A stretch of DNA of 64,000 nucleotides. It comes from an uncultured Verrucomicrobiae bacterium. GTDB taxonomy: Bacteria; Verrucomicrobiota; Verrucomicrobiia; Limisphaerales; AAA164-E04. The notes beneath the pieces are model-generated. The model made no database searches and was not told where the DNA came from. It saw only the letters and a list, made by a program, of their open reading frames with translations. A program made the position numbers and the translations under genes. The stretch lies in assembly GCA_951813855.1 (NCBI GenBank), contig OX638380.1:1876876-1940875 (forward strand), written 5' to 3'. Positions 34,891 through 43,658 of the stretch are shown here, piece after piece (the first letter of the stretch is position 1; each line of letters begins with the position of its first letter).

Positions 34891-37362
34891 ATGCCGCCAG
34901 CAATCCGTCTCTATTGTTGGACCCTCGCCTTATGGTTAACGGGCGGAACCGGAATCGCCGTGTGGTCCGAAAACCCGCCGTTGCCTGAACCCTTCGAGGG
35001 AGAGGTCAACTTCGCCCGCGACATCGCCCCCTTGCTGCAATCCCGTTGCGTCAAGTGCCACGGCCAGGGCAAGCGCAAGGGAGGATTCAACCTGGACAAC
35101 CGGGATAATCTGCTGCAAGCGGCCGATTCGGGCCCGGCCGTCCAACCGGGGAACAGCGCCGCCAGTTATCTGGTGGAACTTATCGCGGGCGTCGATTCCG
35201 ACAACGTGATGCCGCAAAAGGGAACTCGGCTGACGGCCGAGCAGGTCGGTCTGATCCGGACCTGGATCGACCGGGGATTGCCTTGGGACGAATCGATCAG
35301 TTTCGCCAAAAAACCTTCCCTCAATCTTCAGCCCCGGCGCCCGGATTTTCCGGGAGGCAATTTTCGCTTTCCCCCGATGCACCCGGTGGACGCCTTCGTC
35401 TCTGCCTATTTCGAGGAACACGATTTCGCTCCCCCAGATCCGATCGACGATCGCACTTTCCTGCGCCGGGCCTGGCTCGACGTCCTGGGATTGCTCCCTC
35501 CGGTCGACGCGGTGAACGACTTCCCGGCGGACCCCCGCCACAACAAGAGAAACCGCCTGCTCCGGGAACTGCTCGCGGACCGAAAGAATTACGCTGAACA
35601 CTGGATGAGTTTCTGGAATGATCTCTTGCGCAACGATTACCGGGGAACCGGCTTTATCGACGGCGGACGCGAACAGATCTCGCCTTGGTTGTATCGAGCT
35701 CTGGCGGAAAACCGACCCTATGACGAATTCGTACGCAGCTTGATCACCGGCGAACCCGGAGCCGAAGGGTTCGCCAAGGGGATCGTTTGGCGCGGGGTCG
35801 TCAACGCCAGCCAACAACCGGCCATGCAAGCGGCGCAAAACGTCAGCCAAGTATTCCTGGGGGTCAATTTGAAATGCGCCTCCTGTCACGACAGTTTCAT
35901 CAACGACTGGACCTTGGACGACGCTTACGGCATGGCGGGCATCTTCGCCGACGGCCCGCTGGAAATCTTCGAATGCGACAAACCGTCCGGCCGGCAGACG
36001 CCGGTAAAATACCTGTACGCCGCAGCGGAATTATCCGGCGAGGCTGCCGACCGCCAAACCCGGGTCCATTGGTTAGCGGACCAGTTGACCGGCCGGGAGA
36101 ACGGCCGGCTTAGCCGAACCATCGTCAACCGGCTGTGGTCCCGTTTTTTCGGCCGGGGCCTGGTGCCGACTCTCGACGACATGGAACAACCGTCCTGGCA
36201 TCCCGACTTGCTGGACTGGTTAGCCACGGATTTAGTCGACCACGATTACGACCTCAAGCATACCATCGAACTGTTGCTCAGTTCCCGCGCTTATCAATTA
36301 CCCTCGCGCCCGCGAGCCGAGGTTCTCGAAACATCGACGCCGTTCCGAGGCCCGCTGGTCCGCCGCATGACCGCCGAACAATTAGTCGACGCCCTGGGTT
36401 CCTTTTCGGGGAAACGCTTTACCTCTCCGACCAACAACGATATCGACCTGAGTGCCGGAATCCCGGAAGATCGCAAAGACCAGTTGCGGGAAACGATCCG
36501 GCGCGCTCGCTGGATTACCGCCGACCGGCCGGGCCCCAGCGACGATCAAAAGAAAACCGTCGTCTTCCGCAAACGATTCCGGATCGACCGGCTTCCCCGA
36601 TCGACTGAGATTTACGTGGCGGCCGCCGACGCGTTCGAATTATCCCTCAACGGCAAGCGCGTCGGCAAGGGCCAGGGCCGCGACCGGGCCTTTCGCTTCA
36701 ACGTGGGCAACCGGATCGTGTTCGGCAACAACTTGATCGCGCTTCAAGTTAGCGGCCCCGACAACGGCGATTGGCCCGCAACTCGAGTGTTGCTCCGTTT
36801 GGCCGACGATCACCGGAACGAATCCGAATCGCGCCACCTCGGTTCGGACGATTCCTGGATTTTCCAAACCGGTTCTCCGCCCCGTTGGAAACACGAATTA
36901 ACCGAGAGTTACGATTGGAGGCCGGCCGTAGCGCTGCCCGAGGGTCCGTTCGATGACGAGCCCGCGCTGATATCCCAAATGAGCGCCGCGCGGCAACGCG
37001 GCAAGATCCGAGCTTCATTGGTCGTCGCCGATCCCCTGACCCGAGCGCTGGGCCGGCCTAATCGCGAACAGGTGATTACCGATCGCGCCTCGCAGGCCAC
37101 TACCCTGCAAGCGTTGGAGCTGACCAACGGGCAAACTCTGGCCGACCGGCTTAAGCTGATCGCCGCGGACCTGATAGCCCAATCGTTTCCCTCCCCCGAG
37201 GCCTTGGTGGAGCGCCTGTTTCTGACCGGACTCGGCCGAAGCCCCTCAGCCGCCGAGTTAACGGCGCACCTGCAATTCTTCGAGGGAACGATTTCCTCCG
37301 AAGCCGTCGAAGATTCGCTCTGGGGCCTGGTGATGCTTCCGGAGTTTCAACTCATTCTCTGA
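34891..37362 (+). CDS. DUF1549/DUF1553 planctomycete-type cytochrome protein
   Basis: 823 residues. A signal peptide (RLYCWTLALWLTGGTGIAV) is followed by a PSCyt1 domain with haem motif CVKCH (C53, C56, H57) and NVMPQKG, then DUF1549 (HPVDAFVSAYFEEH, FLRRAWLDVLGLLP). A middle CASCH motif and DUF1553 (RTIVNRLWSRFFGRGLVPT) come next, and a jelly-roll-like segment (about 560-640) is inserted within the DUF1553 part. It should be periplasmic. The start is an ATG seven bases after a TAGTAT box at 34878-34883. The usual DUF1501 partner is absent. Its 3' end overlaps the convergent methyltransferase by 11 bases. Confidence 0.9.
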   Translation: MPPAIRLYCWTLALWLTGGTGIAVWSENPPLPEPFEGEVNFARDIAPLLQSRCVKCHGQGKRKGGFNLDNRDNLLQAADSGPAVQPGNSAASYLVELIAGVDSDNVMPQKGTRLTAEQVGLIRTWIDRGLPWDESISFAKKPSLNLQPRRPDFPGGNFRFPPMHPVDAFVSAYFEEHDFAPPDPIDDRTFLRRAWLDVLGLLPPVDAVNDFPADPRHNKRNRLLRELLADRKNYAEHWMSFWNDLLRNDYRGTGFIDGGREQISPWLYRALAENRPYDEFVRSLITGEPGAEGFAKGIVWRGVVNASQQPAMQAAQNVSQVFLGVNLKCASCHDSFINDWTLDDAYGMAGIFADGPLEIFECDKPSGRQTPVKYLYAAAELSGEAADRQTRVHWLADQLTGRENGRLSRTIVNRLWSRFFGRGLVPTLDDMEQPSWHPDLLDWLATDLVDHDYDLKHTIELLLSSRAYQLPSRPRAEVLETSTPFRGPLVRRMTAEQLVDALGSFSGKRFTSPTNNDIDLSAGIPEDRKDQLRETIRRARWITADRPGPSDDQKKTVVFRKRFRIDRLPRSTEIYVAAADAFELSLNGKRVGKGQGRDRAFRFNVGNRIVFGNNLIALQVSGPDNGDWPATRVLLRLADDHRNESESRHLGSDDSWIFQTGSPPRWKHELTESYDWRPAVALPEGPFDDEPALISQMSAARQRGKIRASLVVADPLTRALGRPNREQVITDRASQATTLQALELTNGQTLADRLKLIAADLIAQSFPSPEALVERLFLTGLGRSPSAAELTAHLQFFEGTISSEAVEDSLWGLVMLPEFQLIL

Positions 37363-38545
37363 ACCGGACCGGTTCGGCGGCTCCGCTCGCCGCGCCTCCG
37401 GGTTCCCGCCGCTGGAGCAACACGGAGAAGGCCCGGCCGAAATGATCGGGGTGGGTCAGCGAATGCCATTGGCGGACCCGAGCGGGGGTCAGAATGTCTT
37501 GTCCCGATCCGTCCCGTTCCAATAATTCCTGTAGCAAGGCCGTCAGAAAGCGTTCTTGCGTCACGGTCGCGACGGTAGTCAACCCTTCGGCGGCTCCTCC
37601 GGACCGAAGGGCCGAAAAGTTGACGTGGCTCGTCAAGTCCTGCCGGCCGGGAGAGTTCAACACGTCCCGGGATTGGCGCTGCTCCCGGTAGGCGCGAAGA
37701 GTTCCGTCCCGGCGTCCGGGCTGGAGGAATTCCTCAGTCTCCAAACCGTAATCGAAAGTCACCAAATAACCGGCCGCCAATCTGGAAGCCGCCGCTCGCC
37801 ACCAGGCCTCGGCCCGCCGGCTCACCTCCGTCACGAAACCGTGCGGCAGCAATTCCAATAATCGAACGGGAAGGTCACCGAAGGGCCCGAGTCGGAAGCC
37901 GTCCAACGGTTCCGGAAATCGACACCACCGAAATGCGGCGTCCCGATAAAGGATCCCCCGCCGATACCAGCGCCGGCGCGTGGCGTCCCACTGAATGCTG
38001 TCGACCGGAAAAGCGTCCAGCAGTTCGTTGGAAAACAAGACGCCCTCGACGCCGACGACAGGTAGTTCCTGCCAGGAGCCGTGCCACCGCACGCGATGCC
38101 GATGGGCCTCGAGCCGGCGTCGCTGGATTCGCTTCCGGCGGGCGGAAGGTTCGATAATCCGATAGGCCAACCGGTCGTAAATTCGCGGGTGCCGGCGGCG
38201 GCAATGATCCAGAACGTCTTGCGCCAACCGGCCGTCGTGAGCGCCGCACTCGACCCAGCTGATTTCCTTCGCGGCCACCTCGAGCGACCATCGCGAAAAT
38301 CGTTCGGCCAGAAGGATTCCGAATAACTCGCCGACGCTCACTCCGGTAACGAAATCGCCGGTCCGCCCGATGCCGTTCGCCCGCTCGTAATATCCCCACT
38401 CGGGATGATACAACGCCAATTCCATGAAGCGTTCCAAACCCATCGGCCCCTCCCGAGCGATGCCGTCCGCAATGATCGCTTCCAACGGATTCGGTCCGCC
38501 CGGCTCTTCCGGTTCCATCGCCGTCAGGGAGTTTCGTCCAGCCAT
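37352..38545 (-). CDS. MidA-type (DUF185) SAM-dependent methyltransferase
   Basis: 397 residues from an ATG at 38545; the frame reaches a TTG at 38578. Hallmarks are MELALYHPEWGYYER, GDFVTGVSVGELFG, WVECGAHDGRLAQDVL (the SAM loop) and VLFSNELLDAFPVDSI. A late GYLVTFDYG and TSHVNFSAL complete the NDUFAF7/MidA pattern. The mitochondrial relative dimethylates an arginine in a complex I subunit; the bacterial target is not known. The first 15 residues are charged and probably disordered. Confidence 0.87.
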   Translation of the reverse strand: MAGRNSLTAMEPEEPGGPNPLEAIIADGIAREGPMGLERFMELALYHPEWGYYERANGIGRTGDFVTGVSVGELFGILLAERFSRWSLEVAAKEISWVECGAHDGRLAQDVLDHCRRRHPRIYDRLAYRIIEPSARRKRIQRRRLEAHRHRVRWHGSWQELPVVGVEGVLFSNELLDAFPVDSIQWDATRRRWYRRGILYRDAAFRWCRFPEPLDGFRLGPFGDLPVRLLELLPHGFVTEVSRRAEAWWRAAASRLAAGYLVTFDYGLETEEFLQPGRRDGTLRAYREQRQSRDVLNSPGRQDLTSHVNFSALRSGGAAEGLTTVATVTQERFLTALLQELLERDGSGQDILTPARVRQWHSLTHPDHFGRAFSVLLQRREPGGAASGAAEPVRFRE

Positions 38546-38707
38546 TTCCTCGTCTCGTTTTAATCCATGCCGCCGCAAAAAACCAACCCGGCAAAAAACC
38601 GGAACGGCGCCGCCGAACGGAACGGCACCGGGCTCGCCGACCGGCGAATCCGCCGCCCGATCGTATCCCGGCGGTTAAAAATAAACTGAAAAAAATGAAA
38701 ATAACTC

Positions 38708-38737
38708 TTGTCAGGACGCCGAAACTATGGTTTTAAT
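38708..38737 (+). promoter_or_regulatory. Promoter TTGTCA-N18-TTTAAT with long leader
   Basis: TTGTCA at 38708-38713 and TTTAAT at 38732-38737. The start codon at 38844 lies about 100 bases downstream and has a good ribosome site (GGAGAAGGA five bases before the ATG), in contrast with the leaderless genes nearby. Confidence 0.5.
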
Positions 38738-38843
38738 TGAACCCGTAGTTGGGACGAGCCGGAAAAAAGTGAGTTTATTCATTGATGTCCGGCTTGTCTT
38801 TCCGAAGACTCGTTGCTGGTAACTCAATCGGAGAAGGATACAC

Positions 38844-39467
38844 ATGAGAACAAAATCGCTACTCATCACGGCTGTTCTGGGAGCGGCCACCATCATTGCC
38901 ACCTCGGCACAAGTGACCTCTGTCAATGCCGTTGGGTACGTGAACAAGAAATTGGGGTCCGGGTTCAGCCTGATCACCAATCCCCTCAATAACGGGGAGA
39001 ACATGCTGTCCATGCTGATCCCGACCGCCGCGGACAATTCGCAGGTGTTCGTATTCCGAAACGGAGCCTACATGAACTCGTCGTACTTGGGGGTGCTCGG
39101 CGGCTGGACCCAGGATCTGGCGATCCCGGTCGGCGAAGGATTCTTCTTCAACAACTCCGGCGACGAGATCACCGTGACCTTCGTCGGCGAAGTTCTGCAA
39201 GGAGCCGACACTAACAAGACGGTGCCGATGGGCTTGAGCATTCATGGTTCGCTGGTTCCCCAAGCGGGAGCCTTGGGCGCTGACCTGATGTTCCCCGGGG
39301 CCGACGGTGACGTCGTTTACACTTGGAACGGCACCGGCTGGGCCACCGCCAATTTCCTCACGGCGCTCGGCGGTTGGACCACCGACCCCATGCTCATGAT
39401 CGGCGACGCCGTCTTCGTCGACAAAAAAGCCGCGGGAGATTGGAACCGGAACTTCGTCATCGAATAA
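38844..39467 (+). CDS. Secreted protein of the verrucomicrobial 'NAVGYV' type
   Basis: 207 residues. A Sec signal peptide (residues 1-23, SLLITAVLGAATIIATSAQ) is followed directly by VTSVNAVGYVNKKLGSGFSL and ITNPLNNGENML, a pattern I associate with abundant secreted proteins of Verrucomicrobiota. Two imperfect internal halves both contain a Gly-Trp turn (LGVLGGWTQD and LTALGGWTTDP) and a Val-Gly-Glu or Ile-Gly-Asp turn. No sorting tail. The function is unknown. A strong ribosome binding site and its own promoter suggest high expression. The PEP-CTERM gene follows 39 bp later. Confidence 0.8.
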   Translation: MRTKSLLITAVLGAATIIATSAQVTSVNAVGYVNKKLGSGFSLITNPLNNGENMLSMLIPTAADNSQVFVFRNGAYMNSSYLGVLGGWTQDLAIPVGEGFFFNNSGDEITVTFVGEVLQGADTNKTVPMGLSIHGSLVPQAGALGADLMFPGADGDVVYTWNGTGWATANFLTALGGWTTDPMLMIGDAVFVDKKAAGDWNRNFVIE

Positions 39468-39506
39468 CTTTAGTCAGAACTAACAACCGAAACCAAACGC
39501 ATCACG

Positions 39507-39974
39507 ATGAAGAAACTACTCGTAACAGTGTTGTGTGCCGCTGCGACGTTGACCGCAAGTGCTCAGGGTACCCTGACCTTCCTTAACGGTACTGCGCCCG
39601 TATTCAATACGGACGGAGAAACGGGATTGGGAGCAGGGTTCACGGCGCAATTGCAGTTGGCCGACGGCACCAATGTCGGCGATCCCGCTAATTTCGTTCA
39701 GAACGGGATCTTCAGTGGAGGGGACCTGATCGTCCCCGGCGTGGCCGGTCCGGGACCGGTGGACCTGAAGGTGTTCGTCACCAACGAAGATGGGATGTTG
39801 CAGGGCACCTCTGCCGTATTCGCCCAGGCCTTGGGGGGACACGGCTCGCCTCCGGCGACCCCGGCCGCCTTGGCAATGGGAAGCTTCTCGGTTCAAGTCA
39901 TCCCCGAGCCTTCGCACATCGCTCTGGCACTTCTGGGCGGAGCAGCCCTGTTGCTCAAGCGACGCAAGAAATAA
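39507..39974 (+). CDS. PEP-CTERM sorted secreted protein
   Basis: 155 residues. Signal peptide (residues 1-19, LLVTVLCAAATLTASAQG), a short beta-rich body opening GTLTFLNGTAPVFNTDG, and a C-terminal PEP-CTERM signal: the PEPS motif, then the hydrophobic run HIALALLGGAALLL and the basic end KRRKK. Such proteins are cut and exported by exosortase EpsH/XrtA-type enzymes; no exosortase lies in this window. The gene is co-transcribed with the secreted protein upstream and ends at a strong terminator. Confidence 0.88.
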   Translation: MKKLLVTVLCAAATLTASAQGTLTFLNGTAPVFNTDGETGLGAGFTAQLQLADGTNVGDPANFVQNGIFSGGDLIVPGVAGPGPVDLKVFVTNEDGMLQGTSAVFAQALGGHGSPPATPAALAMGSFSVQVIPEPSHIALALLGGAALLLKRRKK

Positions 39975-40000
39975 GGATTCGCCTTTCTTCTGAATTTCGG

Positions 40001-40028
40001 CCGCCCCGAACGGGGCGGCTTTTTTTTT
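40001..40028 (+). terminator. Strong rho-independent terminator
   Basis: Perfect 8-bp stem GCCGCCCC/GGGGCGGC with a GAAC tetraloop (40001-40020), followed by eight T residues. It closes the secreted-protein operon and insulates the tRNA promoter that starts 12 bases later. Confidence 0.92.
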
Positions 40029-40039
40029 CTCTAATCCGA

Positions 40040-40068
40040 TTGACGGGTGGACCTCGAACCGCTAGCCT
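40040..40068 (+). promoter_or_regulatory. Promoter TTGACG-N17-TAGCCT for tRNA-Glu
   Basis: TTGACG at 40040-40045 and TAGCCT at 40063-40068, spacer 17. Transcription would start about seven bases before the mature tRNA 5' end. Confidence 0.7.
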
Positions 40069-40081
40069 GCCCCTCCTTCCT

Positions 40082-40156
40082 GGCGCGTTCGTCTATCGGT
40101 CAGGACACGGCCCTCTCAAGGCCGAGAGACGGGTTCGATTCCCGTACGCGCTACCA
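40082..40156 (+). tRNA. tRNA-Glu, anticodon CTC
   Basis: 75 nt with the CCA end encoded. Acceptor strands GGCGCGT and ACGCGCT pair (one G-T), the D-arm region reads TCGTCTATCGGTCAGGAC as in other tRNA-Glu, the anticodon stem CGGCC/GGCCG encloses loop CTCTCAA with anticodon CTC, and the T arm contains GGTTCGATTCC. It reads GAG codons. Confidence 0.93.
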
Positions 40157-40174
40157 GGTGAGGTCTTCGTTGCG

Positions 40175-40543
40175 ATGACGCTCTTTCAGATTATCTTCAA
40201 TCCCCTCAGCGCCCGGGAGTTGGCGCAAATGCCGAAGAAACTGCAGTTGAATATCCTGGGCGAGTTCCGAGGGTTCCCCCAAGACGTCCGGTCGATCGAT
40301 CACGAACAATTCGGGCAACTGGAACGCGACGGCAAACGGCTCTACCGCTATCGGCTCGGAGATTACCGGGTCTACTTCGAACGCAACGAGTTGGGCGTCG
40401 TGATCCACCGCATCATCAACCGCAACACCTTGAAGGACTTTCTGTTCCGTTCCAGCTTGCCGACCGGAGAGGATCAGGCGTTGGAACAAAACCCGAAGTT
40501 CTGGAAACTGATCGACGCGGGCAAATCCCGCGACGAATCCTGA
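40175..40543 (+). CDS. Solitary RelE-like toxin-fold protein
   Basis: 122 residues. It reads IIFNPLSARELAQMPKKLQ, then FGQLERDGKRLYRYRLGDYRV and YFERNELGVVIHRIINRNTLKDFL, the RelE/ParE core with conserved basic residues on the last strands. RelE toxins cut mRNA on the ribosome. No antitoxin gene is present on either side: the gene lies only 18 bp behind tRNA-Glu and is followed by a convergent HNH gene. It probably rides on the tRNA transcript. A non-toxic housekeeping derivative is also possible. The ATG is chosen because it directly precedes the fold; the frame opens earlier across the tRNA. Confidence 0.78.
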   Translation: MTLFQIIFNPLSARELAQMPKKLQLNILGEFRGFPQDVRSIDHEQFGQLERDGKRLYRYRLGDYRVYFERNELGVVIHRIINRNTLKDFLFRSSLPTGEDQALEQNPKFWKLIDAGKSRDES

Positions 40544-40615
40544 CCGGGACGGTCCGGCCGGACGCCGCCAGGCGAGAGCGAGTTCAAGTCCGAACTGCCC
40601 CGAAGGGACCGAACG

Positions 40616-41239
40616 TCATTCGACCCCTTCGCCCAACTCCACGTTCCAATAGGCGACGTCCACGAAATGCTTCCAGCTGGAATGGCCGGCGGACTTGAGA
40701 TTGACCTGCATGAACGGACGCCATTTAGGCCGGGCGGGTTTCCTGATCAGTTGCATGCCCGCTTCCTGCGGCGTGCGATTGGCCTTGCGAGCGTTGCAGG
40801 GGATGCACGAGCAGACGATATTCTCCCACCCGGTCGGCCCGCCCCGTTCACGGGGCAGCACATGGTCCAGATTCAAATCCTTGCGCTCGAACACGACGCC
40901 GCAATACTGGCAGGTGTTCCGGTCGCGCTCGAAGATGTTGTACCGGGTGAACTTGACTTCTTTCCGGGGATAGCGGTCGAACATCACCAGCAAGATCACC
41001 CGGGGGATGCGAATCCGGAACGAAACCGTATGGATCTGATCGTCCCGAGGCCCTTCTTGAGAAAAGTCCTGCCACCGGCCGAAATCGAACGTCCGGAAAG
41101 TGCCTTGAGGATCCTGAAAGACCACTTGCGCCCGGCCTTCGAACAACAACGTCAACGCCCGGCGGGCCGTGCAAACGTTAACCGCTTGCCACAAGCGATT
41201 GAGCACCAATACCGGACTCTGTAATAAGAAAGCAGGCAT
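40616..41239 (-). CDS. HNH endonuclease family protein
   Basis: 207 residues. C-terminal HNH domain: FERDRNTCQYCGVVFERKDL, LNLDHVLPRERGG and CSCIPCNARKANRTPQEAG, containing two CxxC zinc pairs and the His-Asn-type core. The N-terminal part (PVLVLNRLWQAVNVCTARRA) is the one commonly seen in small chromosomal HNH proteins of unknown target found in many phyla. It likely binds zinc and cuts DNA; a housekeeping rather than a mobile-element role is suggested by its own good promoter and lack of transposon context. Confidence 0.87.
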   Translation of the reverse strand: MPAFLLQSPVLVLNRLWQAVNVCTARRALTLLFEGRAQVVFQDPQGTFRTFDFGRWQDFSQEGPRDDQIHTVSFRIRIPRVILLVMFDRYPRKEVKFTRYNIFERDRNTCQYCGVVFERKDLNLDHVLPRERGGPTGWENIVCSCIPCNARKANRTPQEAGMQLIRKPARPKWRPFMQVNLKSAGHSSWKHFVDVAYWNVELGEGVE

Positions 41240-41262
41240 AAGCCGGATCCAGGAAGGGGCAT

Positions 41263-41291
41263 TGCTAGCACGGTTAGGATTGACTTGTCAA
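41263..41291 (-). promoter_or_regulatory. Promoter TTGACA-N17-CTAGCA for the HNH gene
   Basis: On the minus strand TTGACA (41286-41291) and CTAGCA (41263-41268), 17-base spacer, 23 bases from the -10 box to the ATG at 41239. Confidence 0.6.
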
Positions 41292-41396
41292 CGGGACGTT
41301 TGTGAAGGTTCGGCAACGGATATGCTAAATTTCGATTCCGGCGGTTTCTAAATTGACCCGGCGAAACGAATCCCGGACACTCATTTACCCGATACT

Positions 41397-43208
41397 ATGA
41401 AGCATTGCCTTCGACTCGTCATGCTGGCTCTGATCTTGGCCGGCCATCCTCCCGTCAAGGCTTCGGAAGCCGGCGATCGATACGTTTCCATCTACGGAGT
41501 GATCCTCCAAGGCAAGCAGTTGCTCGAATCGGGGCGCCGTGACGAAGCGGCCGAAGTGCTGGATCAGGCGCACCGGCAACTCGTCGAGTTCCAGAAGGCC
41601 TATCCGAATTGGAACCAGTCGGTCATCAGATTCCGGCTCAGGTATTTGAAAGAACTCAGTTCGGACCTGCCTCCGGTTCCCGCCCGCCCCGCCGCCGCAC
41701 CCGCTCCCGGAGGAGCCGACATTCCGTTATTCGAACCGTCGGAAGACACGGAAATACTGCGAACCCAGTTGAACGGCGCCAACGATCAGGTGCGCCGCCT
41801 GACCAAGGAAAACCGGCTTCTCGATTCGAAACTGCGCGAAGCGCTTTCCGCTCGCCCCGCCGATGTCGATCCCGGAGAAGTCCGCCGGGCTCAAGAACGG
41901 ATCCTGGAACTCTCCAAGGAAAATCAATTGCTGCAACTCCAATTGAACCGCGCCACGGCGGCCGAGCCGGCCGCCACAGATTCCGAGGCCGTGCTGGCGA
42001 ACTTGCGCCAGGAAAACCGGCAACTCAAAGAGGCGAACCGGCAACTAAGCCAAGCGACCAACCCGGCTCCGAACAATCCCGAAACCACCGCCGAAGCCGA
42101 AGTGAAACAATTGGCGAACGAGAATCGGCAACTCCGAGCCCAACTCGATCAATTGACCGCCTCGCCGGCCCCAACCGACAATTCGTTCGCGGCCATCAAC
42201 CGGCAGGTCGAATCCCTGGCCGCCGAACGGGACAGTTTGCGGCAACTGCTGAAAGACTCCGAGTCCGCCGGCCAAGACCAGGAAGTCGAACGCTTGAACC
42301 AGCAAATCGTCTTGCTCAAAGAAGCGCTCGCCCGGGCGTCGGAGTTTCCCGAAACCGACACTTCGGCTTTGCAACTCCGAATCCAAGCGCTGGAACAGGA
42401 AAACGAAGACCTGCAATCGCGCTTGGCGAAAGCTCTCCGGGAACGGGACCGGAAAAAAAGCAAATGGTTGCCGACTCTCGGAGGCCGGCAGTCGAAGGAC
42501 CTCCGGTTACTGGAGGCGAGAATCGCCGTATACGAAGCGGAAAAAGAGCCTTACCGCGCCGACGAATTGGCGCTCATCAGAACGGTCCGGCCCGACTTGG
42601 CGCCGGACGAACCGGCCGGCAACCCGGAGGAAACTTCCGCGCCGCTCCCGGCCGCGGCGTCGCAATTAGCGACCGAGGCCCGCGCCTTGGTTCAAAACGA
42701 ACTTTGGGCCGAAGCCGAAGCGAAGTATCGCGACATTCTCGAGATCGTCCCGAACCACGCCCCGACCTTGGCCGAACTAGCGTTCGCCCTGATTAAACAA
42801 AACAAATTCCCGGCGGCCGAAACGACGTTAGAACGAGCGATGGCCCAAGACTCGGAGAACGCCTATATCCTCTACCTCTCCGGACTGTTGCGAGCGAACC
42901 AGGAACGGTTCGACGAAGCCGTCACCTATCTTAGCCGAGCGACCATGATCGACGCCAACAACGCCGAAGCCCACCAGTTGCTCGGAGCGGCTCTCACCGA
43001 ACTCGGGCATCGTTCGGCGGCCGAGACGGCATTAAGAAAAGCGATCAGATTGCGTCCGGGCTACACGGACGCCCACGTCAATCTGGCCGTCGTCTACGCT
43101 TCGCAAAATCCGCCGTTCACGGAACTGGCTCAATATCACTATCAACAAGCACTCGCCGCCGGCCATCCCGCCGATTCCCAACTCGAACAATTGCTGCGGC
43201 GGCCTTAG
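41397..43208 (+). CDS. Secreted coiled-coil and TPR protein
   Basis: 603 residues. Signal peptide (RLVMLALILAGHPPVKA), an N-terminal helical part, a long coiled coil (about residues 110-350) rich in the repeated phrase ENRQLxxxNRQL, and a C-terminal TPR array (about 420-600). The TPR array includes AEAKYRDILEIVPNHAPTLAELA, DEAVTYLSRATMIDANNAEA and AAETALRKAIRLRPGY. It should form an elongated periplasmic or envelope scaffold. A weak promoter (TTGACC at 41353, GACACT at 41376) lies just upstream. It leads a dense plus-strand gene run; yjbQ follows 20 bp later. Confidence 0.82.
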   Translation: MKHCLRLVMLALILAGHPPVKASEAGDRYVSIYGVILQGKQLLESGRRDEAAEVLDQAHRQLVEFQKAYPNWNQSVIRFRLRYLKELSSDLPPVPARPAAAPAPGGADIPLFEPSEDTEILRTQLNGANDQVRRLTKENRLLDSKLREALSARPADVDPGEVRRAQERILELSKENQLLQLQLNRATAAEPAATDSEAVLANLRQENRQLKEANRQLSQATNPAPNNPETTAEAEVKQLANENRQLRAQLDQLTASPAPTDNSFAAINRQVESLAAERDSLRQLLKDSESAGQDQEVERLNQQIVLLKEALARASEFPETDTSALQLRIQALEQENEDLQSRLAKALRERDRKKSKWLPTLGGRQSKDLRLLEARIAVYEAEKEPYRADELALIRTVRPDLAPDEPAGNPEETSAPLPAAASQLATEARALVQNELWAEAEAKYRDILEIVPNHAPTLAELAFALIKQNKFPAAETTLERAMAQDSENAYILYLSGLLRANQERFDEAVTYLSRATMIDANNAEAHQLLGAALTELGHRSAAETALRKAIRLRPGYTDAHVNLAVVYASQNPPFTELAQYHYQQALAAGHPADSQLEQLLRRP

Positions 43209-43228
43209 CCGGCGATCCGGGATCGACC

Positions 43229-43648
43229 ATGAAACAGGCGCTCCACGAAGTGAACCTGGCCACCAAAGGACGGGGCATTTACGACCTGACCCGAAACGCG
43301 GAATCGTTCGTGAGCGAGAGCGGGATTTCGTTGGGGTTTCTCACGGCGCACGTCAAGCATACCTCGGCCTCCCTCCTGATTCAGGAAAACGCCGACCCGG
43401 AGGTGCGGCGCGATCTGGAACGATTTTTTTCCCGGCTATGTCCGGACGGCGACCGGTTGTTCCGCCACACCTGCGAAGGACCGGACGACATGCCGGCGCA
43501 TGTCCGCTCGGCCCTCACCTGCGTCAACACGACGATTCCGATCAGCGAGGGAAGACTCATGCTGGGCACCTGGCAGGGACTGTTTCTGTGGGAACACCGC
43601 ACCGCGCCCCATCAACGGCGAATCTGCCTGTATTCTTGCGGCGAATAA
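43229..43648 (+). CDS. yjbQ: YjbQ (UPF0047) family protein
   Basis: 139 residues, the standard size. Family motifs: FLTAHVKHTSASLLIQENADP, VRRDLERFFSRL, EGPDDMPAHVRSAL and LMLGTWQGLFLWEHR, with the conserved His/Asp cluster (TSASL, GPDDMPAH, GTWQ). A weak thiamine-phosphate synthase activity was reported for family members, but the true role is open. It is encoded within a run of surface-protein genes, with short gaps on both sides. Confidence 0.92.
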   Translation: MKQALHEVNLATKGRGIYDLTRNAESFVSESGISLGFLTAHVKHTSASLLIQENADPEVRRDLERFFSRLCPDGDRLFRHTCEGPDDMPAHVRSALTCVNTTIPISEGRLMLGTWQGLFLWEHRTAPHQRRICLYSCGE

Positions 43649-43658
43649 TTTCTGAACC

